NCBI GenBank assembly: GCA_964652235.1
Contig: CAZZDK010000015.1
Location: 1 to 55,592, forward strand
Direction: 5' to 3'
Origin: CAZZDK01 sp964652235
Lineage (GTDB): Bacteria > Pseudomonadota > Alphaproteobacteria > UBA9219
Length of the DNA: 55,592 nucleotides
In this document: positions 7,831 through 15,146 of the stretch, in pieces
Position numbering within the stretch: the stretch's first letter is position 1
How the letters are laid out: the number at the start of each line of letters is the position of its first letter
Translations under genes and position numbers: made by a program
The notes under the pieces: model-generated
Database searches by the model: none
What the model was told of the DNA's origin: nothing
What the model saw: only the letters and a program-made list of their open reading frames with translations

Positions 7831-8364
7831 ATGTCGCGCGTAGGAAAACATCCGGTGGCCTTGCCGCAAGGCGTTACCGCCGAGGTCAAGCAAGGCTCCG
7901 TCACCGTCAAGGGAAAGCTCGGAACGCTGTCCCTCGCCTTGGCGCCGGAAGTCGAGGTCAAGGTCGAGGGCGCCCAGATCGTCGTCGCGCCGCGCCAGAA
8001 GACGCCGCGCGGGCGCATGATGTGGGGAACCACGCGCAACAACCTGGCCGGCATGGTCAAGGGCGTGAGCGAGGGGTTCAAAAAGACGCTTGAGATCGAA
8101 GGCGTGGGTTTCCGCGCGGCGGTTCAGGGCAAAACGCTGGTTTTGAATCTGGGCTTCAGCCACGATGTGAAATACCCGATCCCGGCGGGCATCGAGATCA
8201 AGGCCGAAAAGCCGACGGTCATTTCGATCGCCGGGTTTGACAAGCAAAAGGTCGGCCAGATCGCGGCGGAAATTCGCGGCATGAAAAAGCCGGAACCCTA
8301 TAAGGGCAAGGGCATCAAATATGCGGGCGAAAAGATCAGGCGCAAGGAAGGAAAGAAGAAATGA
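7831..8364 (+). CDS. rplF: 50S ribosomal protein L6
   Basis: L6 lies near the sarcin-ricin loop and binds translation factors. The 177 residues start MSRVGKHPVALPQGV. GVGFRAAVQGKTLVLNLGFSH (about 91-110) and the C-terminal EPYKGKGIKYAGEKIRRKEGKK are diagnostic. The stop overlaps the rplR start (ATGA). Confidence 0.98.
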   Translation: MSRVGKHPVALPQGVTAEVKQGSVTVKGKLGTLSLALAPEVEVKVEGAQIVVAPRQKTPRGRMMWGTTRNNLAGMVKGVSEGFKKTLEIEGVGFRAAVQGKTLVLNLGFSHDVKYPIPAGIEIKAEKPTVISIAGFDKQKVGQIAAEIRGMKKPEPYKGKGIKYAGEKIRRKEGKKK

Positions 8365-8723
8365 AAACCGCAAAAGAACTGCATGAGCGTCGCAAGGTTC
8401 GCACGCGCTATCAGATTCGCAAGAAGGCTGCGGATCGTCCGCGCCTGTCCGTCCACCGTTCGGGCCGTTACATCTACGCCCAGGTCATCGACGACGCGAA
8501 GGGCCACACCTTGGCCGCCGCTTCGAGCCTGGAGCCGGATTTGCGTAAAAAGGCCAAGACTGGCGCCGATAAAAAGGCGGCTGCCGAAGTCGGCAAGCTC
8601 ATCGCGTCGCGCGCCGTCAAGGCGGGCATCAAGGCCGTGGTCTTCGATCGCGGCGGCTATCTTTATACGGGGCGCGTGAAGGCGCTCGCCGAGGCGGCCC
8701 GCGAAGCCGGTTTGGAATTCTAA
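8361..8723 (+). CDS. rplR: 50S ribosomal protein L18
   Basis: L18 binds 5S rRNA and L5. The 120 residues carry RPRLSVHRSGRYIYAQVIDD (about 28-47) and end with the conserved VVFDRGGYLYTGRVKALAEAAREAGLEF block. It is translationally coupled to rplF by a four-base overlap and is followed by rpsE. Confidence 0.98.
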   Translation: MKTAKELHERRKVRTRYQIRKKAADRPRLSVHRSGRYIYAQVIDDAKGHTLAAASSLEPDLRKKAKTGADKKAAAEVGKLIASRAVKAGIKAVVFDRGGYLYTGRVKALAEAAREAGLEF

Positions 8724-8749
8724 GATTCTCTTGAGGGAGCAAAAAACTT

Positions 8750-9334
8750 ATGGCGAAGCCTAAAAAATCCGAATCTGGCGAGAACCGCGAAGGCCGCGAA
8801 GGCAGCGATCTGATCGAGAAATTGGTCGGCATCAACCGCGTCGCCAAGGTCGTCAAGGGCGGCAAGCGTTTCGCGATGGCCGCTTTGGTCGTGATCGGCG
8901 ACGGCAAGGGTCGCGTCGGGCTCGGCACCGGCAAGGCCCGCGAGGTTCCGGAAGCCATCCGCAAAGCCACGGACGCCGCCAAACGCAAAATGCGCCGCAT
9001 TCCCCTGCGCGAAGGCCGTACGCTGCACCATGACGTGCAAGGCACCTACGGCGCGGGGCGCGTCGTTTTGCGGACGGCGCCTGCCGGTACGGGCATCATC
9101 GCGGGCGGTCCCATGCGCGCCGTTTTCGAGGCCTTGGGCATTCAAGATGTCGTGGCGAAGTCGGTCGGCACGTCGAACCCGCACAACATGATCAAGGCGA
9201 CGTTCAACGCGTTGGACCAGGTGACAAGCCCGCGTTCAGTCGCCATGCGTCGCGGTAAAAAGGTGAGCGAAGTTCTGGGCCGCAAGGCGGGCGCGGAATA
9301 TGCCGGCGAGAACAAAGAAACCAAGTCTGAATAA
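8750..9334 (+). CDS. rpsE: 30S ribosomal protein S5
   Basis: S5 acts in decoding fidelity and lines the mRNA entry. The double-stranded RNA-binding fold is at EKLVGINRVAKVVKGGKRF, followed by VVIGDGKGRVGLGTGKA and the KVGTSNPHNMIKATFNAL-like block (here SVGTSNPHNMIKATFNAL). The 194 residues include a short charged N-terminal extension and a tail after GRKAG. The gene normally found next, rpmD, is absent. A 54-bp gap leads directly to rplO. Confidence 0.97.
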   Translation: MAKPKKSESGENREGREGSDLIEKLVGINRVAKVVKGGKRFAMAALVVIGDGKGRVGLGTGKAREVPEAIRKATDAAKRKMRRIPLREGRTLHHDVQGTYGAGRVVLRTAPAGTGIIAGGPMRAVFEALGIQDVVAKSVGTSNPHNMIKATFNALDQVTSPRSVAMRRGKKVSEVLGRKAGAEYAGENKETKSE

Positions 9335-9388
9335 CAGGTTATAGAACGGCCTTAAAGTAAAGGCTTAAGACAAAAAAGGATCAGGACG

Positions 9389-9871
9389 ATGAAACTCAAC
9401 GATCTGCGCGACAATCCGGGCGCCCGCAAGAAAAAGATGTCGGTCGGGCGCGGCATCGGCTCCGGCAAGGGCAAAACTTCCGGCCGCGGCGTCAAGGGTC
9501 AGAAGGCGCGCACGGGCGTCTCTATTCGCGGTTTTGAGGGCGGCCAAATGCCCATCCATCGCCGCCTTCCCAAACGCGGCTTCGTTATGCTTTTCGGCAG
9601 CGACTATGCGGAACTGAACGTCGGTCGGCTTCAGGAAGCCATCGAGGCGGGGCGTATCGACGCTAAGAAGGCGATCACGGAAGATATGCTGTTTGAGACC
9701 GGCCTCGTCAAAAAGGCGCGGGACGGCGTTCGGCTGCTTGGCAAAGGCGCCCTCAAGGCCAAGGTGGACATTACCGTGGCGGGCGCTTCGGCGGGGGCCA
9801 AGGCCGCCGTGGAGAAGGCGGGCGGCAAGCTCACGATCCTGGCGAGAGCGGCAGAAGAACCGAAAGCCTAA
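9389..9871 (+). CDS. rplO: 50S ribosomal protein L15
   Basis: L15 is a late-assembly 50S protein. MKLNDLRDNPGARKKKMSVGRG and the glycine-rich GSGKGKTSGRGVKGQKARTG segment (about 26-46) are typical, followed by FEGGQMPIHRRLPKRGF. The 160 residues are within family range. It follows rpsE directly, so L30 is skipped. A strong terminator 24 bp after its stop ends the transcript, and secY does not follow as it does in most relatives. Confidence 0.97.
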   Translation: MKLNDLRDNPGARKKKMSVGRGIGSGKGKTSGRGVKGQKARTGVSIRGFEGGQMPIHRRLPKRGFVMLFGSDYAELNVGRLQEAIEAGRIDAKKAITEDMLFETGLVKKARDGVRLLGKGALKAKVDITVAGASAGAKAAVEKAGGKLTILARAAEEPKA

Positions 9872-9895
9872 CCCTCTATTAGAAAAGCAGAAAAG

Positions 9896-9929
9896 CCCCC
9901 GGCTCTTGCGGAAAGACCGGGGGTTTTTT
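9896..9929 (+). terminator. Rho-independent terminator of the S10/spc operon
   Basis: cccccgg (9896-9902) pairs with ccggggg (9917-9923) and is followed by six T (9924-9929). The stem is GC-pure and the T-run immediate, the classical intrinsic terminator form. It lies shortly after the rplO stop and separates the ribosomal block from the small genes downstream. Confidence 0.93.
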
Positions 9930-10027
9930 GTCGGCCTTGCGTTTGAAAATAATAAAGGAGCAGCTTTTGGCCTCCTCGGTGGTGTATAATGGCTTGTTTT
10001 TAAGGAACTTTATTTCAAGAGGAAGCC

Positions 10028-10375
10028 ATGTCTCTTTTTCGTTCAACGGCAAACAAAATAACGATGGCCCATCGAAAGAGAAGGGCCGCCAGGCGGGAGC
10101 TGTTTTGTCTGACCAACCAGGTTATCGGTGAGCTGCGGACCCTCAGAGGGCCTTTCCCCCTGCCTGCGTCCGAAGGAGGCCGTTTGACGGTCCTGACCTG
10201 CCTCATGCAGGCCATGAACAAGGAAAAAGGTCGGACGGCGAGGGTTCTGAAGAAACAATTGAGACAGGCCGCGCGGGAAGTCCACGGCGTCGATCTTTTG
10301 GGAGAGGTCAGGCGGAAGAGACTTGGGCGTTGGAACGCCTATAAGCTGCGGTTTTTGAGAAAATTGGGAAGGTAA
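10028..10375 (+). CDS. Small basic protein of unknown function
   Basis: I do not recognise this 115-residue protein. It is strongly basic (many Arg and Lys, for example HRKRRAARRE near residue 15 and VRRKRLGRWNAYKLRFLRKLGR at the end) with no membrane segment, which would fit nucleic-acid or ribosome binding (inference). The ATG follows agaggaagcc, a good ribosome-binding site. A tataat hexamer at 9985-9990 is a possible -10 box, though I see no clear -35. It ends two bases before the convergent ybjN-like gene. Confidence 0.6.
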   Translation: MSLFRSTANKITMAHRKRRAARRELFCLTNQVIGELRTLRGPFPLPASEGGRLTVLTCLMQAMNKEKGRTARVLKKQLRQAAREVHGVDLLGEVRRKRLGRWNAYKLRFLRKLGR

Positions 10376-10377
10376 AG

Positions 10378-10881
10378 TTAGGCCTGTCCGGCCGTGTCGA
10401 TCATGGCGGCGGCCAGGGCCTCGGACGGGCGTTTGCCGCCCCACATGACGAACTGGAAGGCCGGATAGAAGCGTTCGCATTCCGTCAGCGCGATTTCCAC
10501 CAAATCTTCGAGCATCTCTACGCCCGGCATCCTGTCGCTGCGCGTAAGGACCGTATAGCGGAACAAGGGCGCGTTCTGCTGCGTGTCCAGGTCGAAATGC
10601 CCCAGCCACAGGCGATTGTTCAGCATGGCGAGCAGATCGTTCACGTCGCCGCGCTTGCCTTCGGGCACGCGCATATCGAACTGGCAGGAGAACTGCAAAG
10701 CGCCGACCTCGCGTTGCCAGACGAAATACATACGGTAATGGCACCAGCGGCCCGCCAGCTCGACAATCAGCTCGTCTTCGGTCGAGCGGTCGAAAAGCCA
10801 CTCGTTCGCCGCGACGATTTCTTCGACAATATCGAGGGGGTTGTAAGCAAAGCCGGATTCTTGAACGGAAAGAAACGACAT
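10378..10881 (-). CDS. YbjN-domain protein
   Basis: This is a 167-residue soluble protein of the YbjN family, which has a fold like type III secretion chaperones. Its function is not settled. Seen here: NPLDIVEEIVAANEW near the start, the aromatic strand ELAGRWCHYRMYFVWQ, the LNNRLWLGHFDLD segment and a C-terminal FQFVMWGGKRPSEALAAAM. Such proteins are common single-copy genes in alphaproteobacteria. It is convergent with the basic gene at 10028. The 250 bp upstream holds a cluster of GANTC methylation sites, so its transcription may follow the replication cycle (inference). Confidence 0.88.
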   Translation of the reverse strand: MSFLSVQESGFAYNPLDIVEEIVAANEWLFDRSTEDELIVELAGRWCHYRMYFVWQREVGALQFSCQFDMRVPEGKRGDVNDLLAMLNNRLWLGHFDLDTQQNAPLFRYTVLTRSDRMPGVEMLEDLVEIALTECERFYPAFQFVMWGGKRPSEALAAAMIDTAGQA

Positions 10882-10990
10882 GGACGCGGCCTCCGGTGGA
10901 AGAGCGCCTTAAGAGGTATCAGAGGTTCAAACTGCGCCGCAAGACTCCTCATGCGATTTCCCTGCAGAAGGGGGCGCAGGCGTGTGTTTT

Positions 10991-11084
10991 GAGTCACAGG
11001 TGATTGATTCCAAACGAATCCTTACGTTTCCGGACTAACCGATTCAAAAGACTCGATAATTGAATCTTTTCAGGCGCTTGAATC
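10991..11084. promoter_or_regulatory. Cluster of seven GANTC (CcrM-type) sites
   Basis: GANTC occurs at 10991, 11006, 11016, 11041, 11050, 11062 and 11080, seven sites in 94 bp. GATTCAA (11041) and TTGAATC (11060) also form a 7-bp inverted repeat. GANTC is the target of the alphaproteobacterial cell-cycle methyltransferase CcrM, and the window encodes CtrA, so that circuit probably exists. The cluster lies 110-203 bp upstream of the ybjN-like gene. At its right end aggcg-cttgaat-cgcct followed by T's (11072-11091) resembles a short terminator. Confidence 0.6.
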
Positions 11085-11133
11085 GCCTTTTTTCGGGCAG
11101 GGCCGCGCGGACGATGATTAACAGAAAGTAAAC

Positions 11134-11433
11134 TTAGCCTTTGGCGCGAAAACGTTTTTTCGCGAGCGGCTTGCGAGGGCTTGACTTCCCTTTTTTCCCT
11201 TCAAGTGCCGCGATGCGCTTTTCAAGCGATTCCTGAACCGCGCGCGCTTTTTTGAGCATGGCAAAGGCGGCGTCGAACTCCTCGCGCGTGACGAGATCGA
11301 GCCTGCGGACCAGCTCGTCGCGCTTGCCTTCCATACAGTCCTTAAGATTTTCCGTCGCGCCAAGTAGGGCGGAAAAAGCCGCCTCGCCGAGTTTGAGGAG
11401 ATCGCCCAGACCTGCGTTGTCTTTTCTCTTCAT
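11134..11433 (-). CDS. UbiK/BMFP-family accessory protein
   Basis: The 99-residue protein matches the BMFP family: a short amphipathic helix near GLGDLLKLGEAAFSALLGA, then TREEFDAAFAMLKKARAVQESLEKRIAALEGK, a trimerising coiled coil (about 48-80). The tail is Lys/Arg-rich. In E. coli the homologue UbiK assists aerobic ubiquinone biosynthesis. Whether this copy does so is inference. I start at the ATG 11433; a longer frame would run into lgt and has no support. It is divergent from lgt. Confidence 0.8.
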   Translation of the reverse strand: MKRKDNAGLGDLLKLGEAAFSALLGATENLKDCMEGKRDELVRRLDLVTREEFDAAFAMLKKARAVQESLEKRIAALEGKKGKSSPRKPLAKKRFRAKG

Positions 11434-11474
11434 GGTTTTTTCCGTTATGGCCCTTCGCTTGAGGAGGGGGTATA

Positions 11475-11509
11475 ACAGAAACAAACGACAGAGAACAGAG
11501 GACAGAAGA
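11475..11509 (+). repeat. Heptameric repeat tract upstream of lgt
   Basis: Five consecutive degenerate heptamers read acagaaa, caaacga, cagagaa, cagagga, cagaaga. They share the caga core and 7-bp period of the tract in front of rpsJ (309-493). The last unit ends five bases before the lgt ATG, and gaggacagaag would serve as its weak ribosome-binding site. Confidence 0.65.
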
Positions 11510-11514
11510 AATAT

Positions 11515-12312
11515 ATGTTCGCCATCGCCTTTCCGCCGATTGATCCCGTTCTTGTGACGATCGGGCCGCTTGCGATCCGTTGGTACGCTTTGGCCTATCT
11601 GGCGGGTTTTCTTTTCGGCTGGTGGCAATGCCTGCGCCTGGCGCGGGAGAATCCAACCGGACCGACGCCGAAAGATTACGACGATTTTCTGACCTGGGCC
11701 GTCATTGCCGTAGTGGCGGGCGGTCGGATCGGTTATGCGCTTTTCTATCAGCCGGATCATTTTCTCGAAAATCCGCTCGCTCTTTTCAAAGTGTGGGAAG
11801 GGGGAATGTCTTTTCACGGCGGGATGCTAGGCGTTATTCTCGCGGCGTTGTGGTTTACGCGCGCGCGCAAGATACCCTTTTTCGCCTTCAGCGATCTTTT
11901 GGCCTGCGTCACCCCCATCGGCCTGGGGCTGGGGCGGCTGGCGAACTTCGTGAACGGCGAACTCTTTGGCCGCGAAACGGATGTCCCGTGGGCTTTCGTT
12001 TTTCCGCGCGGCGGCGAGGCGCCGCGCCATCCCAGCCAGCTTTACGAAGCCGCGCTTGAGGGGCTGGTTCTCTATCTTGTCCTTCTTTTTCTCGCGCGGC
12101 TGCCGTGGGTTCGCGCACGCGATGGCATTCTCTCCGGCGTGTTTCTTGTTCTTTACGGCGCTTTCCGATTTGGCGTAGAGTTTTTTCGGCAGCCTGATCC
12201 GCAGCTTGGGTTTCTCTACGCAGGCGCGACGATGGGGCAGCTCCTTTGCCTTCCCATGGCGGCGTTCGGCCTTTACGTGATCGTCCGCGCGATAAGAAAA
12301 ACGAAAGCATGA
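11515..12312 (+). CDS. lgt: Prolipoprotein diacylglyceryl transferase
   Basis: Lgt is the inner-membrane enzyme that transfers diacylglycerol from phosphatidylglycerol to the lipobox cysteine, the first step of lipoprotein maturation. The 265 residues contain about seven hydrophobic segments, IRWYALAYLAGFLFGWW at the start, the conserved GGRIGYALFYQPDHF and the signature GLGLGRLANFVNGELFGRETD (split around residue 140), then HPSQLYEA. The stop overlaps the midA-like start (ATGA), so lgt, midA and pgeF form one operon. Confidence 0.96.
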   Translation: MFAIAFPPIDPVLVTIGPLAIRWYALAYLAGFLFGWWQCLRLARENPTGPTPKDYDDFLTWAVIAVVAGGRIGYALFYQPDHFLENPLALFKVWEGGMSFHGGMLGVILAALWFTRARKIPFFAFSDLLACVTPIGLGLGRLANFVNGELFGRETDVPWAFVFPRGGEAPRHPSQLYEAALEGLVLYLVLLFLARLPWVRARDGILSGVFLVLYGAFRFGVEFFRQPDPQLGFLYAGATMGQLLCLPMAAFGLYVIVRAIRKTKA

Positions 12313-13337
12313 ACGAACTCGCCTCCATCCTGCGCGACATCATCAAAACCGAAGGCCCCGTCTCGCTGGAGAGATATATGCAGCTTGCGCTGCAGCATCC
12401 GGATTACGGCTATTACGTCAAAGGCGATCCGCTCGGCCACGACGGCGATTTCGTCACCGCGCCGGAAATCAGCCAGATGTTCGGCGAGATGGTGGGAATC
12501 TGGTGCGCGGAGATGTGGCGGCAAATGGGAAAGCCCGCGCCGTTTGTCCTGCTTGAAATGGGACCGGGACGCGGCACGCTGATGCAGGACGCGCTTCGCG
12601 CGACGGCGAAGATCGAGGGGTTCCACCAGGCGCTTCGCCTTTGCCTCATGGAAAGCGATGAAACGCTTTTGGAGATCCAACTCGAAAAGCTGGAGGCCTT
12701 TTCGCCGCGCTTTATCGACGGGCTAGGGCTTTTGCCGTCCTTGCCGTTAATCGCGATCGCCAACGAGTTTTTCGACGCCCTTCCGATCCGCCAATTCGTC
12801 GAAACGGACGAGGGGCCGCGCGAGCGCCTTGTGGATTGGGGCGGCGAGCGGTTCGTCTTCGTCCCTGAGAACGCGACGGGAAAAGTGATCGAGGAATCGC
12901 CGCAGGCCGTCGCCCTTATGCTCGACCTCGCCGGGGCTATCGCGCAAAGAGGCGGCGCGGCGCTCGTGGTCGATTACGGCTATGCCGTTGCTTCGGGGGA
13001 AAGCACGCTTCAAGCCGTATCCGGCCATAAATTCGCCGATCCTCTCGACAGGCCGGGCGAAATCGACTTGACCGCGCACGTAGATTTTTCCGCCCTGCGC
13101 GCGGCGGCGGAAAAGGCAGGCGCCCGGACGAGCGAGATCGTCACGCAGGGCGAGTTTCTTTGCGCCATGGGCATAGAGCTCCGAGCCGCGCAGCTTAAGC
13201 TGAACGCGACGGAGGAACAGGCGAAAGACATCGATTCCGCCCTGTTTCGCCTCACGGACCCAACCCAGATGGGCGCCTTGTTCAAGACGATAGCCGTCAC
13301 GCGCGGCGACGTTGAAGAGATTCCAGGCTTTCCATGA
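12309..13337 (+). CDS. MidA/NDUFAF7-type SAM-dependent methyltransferase
   Basis: The 342-residue protein belongs to the MidA (formerly DUF185) family, whose mitochondrial member NDUFAF7 methylates a complex I subunit during assembly. The SAM-binding motif is LLEMGPGRGTLMQDALR (about 81-97). PDYGYYVKGDPLGHDGDFVTAPEISQMFGE near residues 31-60 (shown in usual blocks) and ANEFFDALPIRQF are family signatures. The ATG 12309 overlaps the lgt stop. A start 63 bp upstream would lie inside lgt. The stop overlaps the pgeF start. Confidence 0.93.
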   Translation: MNELASILRDIIKTEGPVSLERYMQLALQHPDYGYYVKGDPLGHDGDFVTAPEISQMFGEMVGIWCAEMWRQMGKPAPFVLLEMGPGRGTLMQDALRATAKIEGFHQALRLCLMESDETLLEIQLEKLEAFSPRFIDGLGLLPSLPLIAIANEFFDALPIRQFVETDEGPRERLVDWGGERFVFVPENATGKVIEESPQAVALMLDLAGAIAQRGGAALVVDYGYAVASGESTLQAVSGHKFADPLDRPGEIDLTAHVDFSALRAAAEKAGARTSEIVTQGEFLCAMGIELRAAQLKLNATEEQAKDIDSALFRLTDPTQMGALFKTIAVTRGDVEEIPGFP

Positions 13338-14107
13338 TCGAAACGCTCGAGGCCAGAAATCTTTCCGTTCTTGCCGGAATCCGGCACGGATTTTTCACGC
13401 GCCGGGGCGGCGTGAGCGAGGGGCCGTTCGCTTCGCTCAACGCGGACCCGTTCAAAAAGGACGATCCGGGCAAGGTCGCGCAGAACAGGGCGCTTATTGC
13501 CGAAACGCTCGGCGCGAAGCCCGAAAATCTTTTGACCTGCAGGCAGGTCCACGGGACGGAAACAATCGCCGTTTCGGCACCCTGGGCGGTTGAACAAAGC
13601 CCCGGCGCCGACGCGCTGGTCACGAAAACGCCGGGACTCGCGCTGGGGGTCTTGACGGCGGATTGCGTGCCGGTTCTGCTCGCGGATCCCAAGGCGGGCG
13701 TGATCGGCGCGGTTCATGCGGGCTGGCAGGGGGCCTTGGCGGGAATTCTCGAGAGCGCCGTGGCCGCGATGGAGTCGCTGGGGGCGAAGCGCGGCGCGAT
13801 CCAGGCCGCCATCGGCCCTTGCATCTGGCAGGATTCTTATGAGGTGGATTTGGAGTTCATGGATCGCTTTCTGGACGAAAACGAATTGAATAACCGATTC
13901 TTTTTTGATTCCGACAAACCGGATCATTTTTTGTTCGAATTGCCGGGCTATGTGCGCGACAAGCTGAGAAAGATGGAATTAGCCGAAGTCACCGTCTCGC
14001 CCGCCGACACCTGCGCGGACGAGGAACGTTTTTTCAGCTATCGCCGCTGCGTCCTCAAAGGCGAACCGGACGGCGGGCGCCAAATCTCGACGATCATGTT
14101 GGGATGA
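13334..14107 (+). CDS. pgeF: Peptidoglycan editing factor PgeF (multicopper laccase-fold family)
   Basis: PgeF (YfiH/YlmD family) proteins remove wrong peptidoglycan precursors or act on purine nucleosides, depending on the member. Three metal-ligand regions are visible: QVHGTE (about 71-76), TADCVPVLLADP (about 113-124) and GAVHAGWQGALAGI (about 131-144), followed by IGPCIWQDSYEV. FFTRRGGVSEGPFASLN is the typical start. Length 257. Its ATG overlaps the midA-like stop. Confidence 0.95.
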   Translation: MIETLEARNLSVLAGIRHGFFTRRGGVSEGPFASLNADPFKKDDPGKVAQNRALIAETLGAKPENLLTCRQVHGTETIAVSAPWAVEQSPGADALVTKTPGLALGVLTADCVPVLLADPKAGVIGAVHAGWQGALAGILESAVAAMESLGAKRGAIQAAIGPCIWQDSYEVDLEFMDRFLDENELNNRFFFDSDKPDHFLFELPGYVRDKLRKMELAEVTVSPADTCADEERFFSYRRCVLKGEPDGGRQISTIMLG

Positions 14108-14208
14108 GTTAAAACCGAAACAAAAAGGGCAATAAATCCAGCCGCAATTTCCTAACAAAGAAACCCGTTAACGGAAAAATAACTAACTCTTTGAAAGTAT
14201 TGATGAAA

Positions 14209-14260
14209 TTGTCCTAGCCGTCCTTTTCTGATAGGATGGGCGGGTCGTCCAGGACGGCCC
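14209..14260 (+). promoter_or_regulatory. Candidate sigma-70 promoter and leader hairpin before the 14313 gene
   Basis: TTGTCC (14209-14214), a 17-bp spacer and TAGGAT (14232-14237) resemble a housekeeping promoter. Just downstream gggtcgtcc (14242-14250) and ggacggccc (14252-14260) form a 9-bp stem with one wobble. ggacggc can alternatively pair with gccgtcc at 14217, but that copy would lie upstream of the expected transcript start. The call rests on sequence likeness only. Confidence 0.35.
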
Positions 14261-14312
14261 ACTAACTTGTTAATATTTACGAAACCATTTGGGAAAACCG
14301 ACGGGGGAAATT

Positions 14313-14642
14313 ATGTTGAAAGGGATCACTATTTTAGAGGAGCCGATGGTTCGCAAGGATCAAAAGGTTCCGCATTTAAGATTGGTTCGTATGCCAAAAG
14401 CCACGGCCACATTTCTTGGCAGATTATATGCCAAAGCGCCCCCGGAAGGCAGGTTGCCGCATCCGCAGGATCGGTTGCTATGGGAAACAAAAAGCGGACT
14501 GTTGTGTGTAAAGGAACTGTGGCGCGTTGCGAATTCGGAAGTAGTAGAAAACGGTATTTATGCCATAATGGTTCTTGATAAAGAGGGTTCAGAAAAAGTT
14601 CTTTTGAGCGAAGCTTCATTGCCGCAACAGGAATTTCGCTAA
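14313..14642 (+). CDS. Unknown protein, possibly the 5' part of a frame-broken gene
   Basis: I do not recognise this 109-residue product (starts MLKGITILEEPMVRKDQKVP). There is no signal peptide or membrane segment. gggggaaatt before the ATG 14313 is a good ribosome-binding site, and a candidate promoter lies 80 bp upstream. The base composition looks more AT-rich than in the flanking operons, which may point to acquisition. Coding-like sequence continues downstream in another frame (see 14582-15146), so this may be the first section of one longer damaged gene. Confidence 0.5.
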   Translation: MLKGITILEEPMVRKDQKVPHLRLVRMPKATATFLGRLYAKAPPEGRLPHPQDRLLWETKSGLLCVKELWRVANSEVVENGIYAIMVLDKEGSEKVLLSEASLPQQEFR

Positions 14643-15146
14643 AGCAGTATGAGAGTAAGAAAAAGAAAGTCTGGGATTACGTCTCGGACAAATTCGCCCG
14701 CACGGATTTCAGGGAGGCTGCAACTCTTGTTTGCGGCGCTGCGAACAATTCTTCTTTCGTTTTGAAAGAGATGCTGGGGATGCTCGACGGCGAGCATCTG
14801 AAGATTCTCAACAAGAGAAAGGCCGACCTGTTCCGCGATTTCAGGGCGCTCGGAAAAGAGGAAGTCCAACGCCTTATGAGCCTGGCCTATTTGCTTGAGC
14901 TTCGTGCTTACGCCATTGCCCGTAAGGACGACAAGGCTCTCGCCCTTTATAGAAGGCAGCGTTCGTATTTCTTGGTATGGAGACAAGAAAACCGAGTTCA
15001 AGGCCAAACCCAAAGAGGAGCGCCTGGTTTTCCGTCAGGCGCGCGGGGAAATCTTATCCCGTTACAACGGAAGCGCGGAAGCGGAGCCGACGGCGCCGGG
15101 CAGGGGTTCGATGCCGTCTCTGCCGAAGCCGGCGAATGAGCCTTAA
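14582..15146 (+). pseudogene. Continuation of the 14313 gene in shifted frames (probable pseudogene)
   Basis: From 14582 the second frame is open without a usable start and reads like protein: KQYESKKKKVWDYVSDKFAR, then LKEMLGMLDGEHLKILNKRK and LMSLAYLLELRAYAIARKDD. After about 14970 the plausible sequence moves back to the first frame (KKTEFKAKPKEERLVFRQAR, ending KPANEP at 15146). Two opposite frame changes would restore the frame of the gene starting at 14313, so either two indels have broken one gene of about 275 codons or the assembly has errors. The 3' end overlaps the end of lptD by four bases. Function unknown. Confidence 0.5.
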
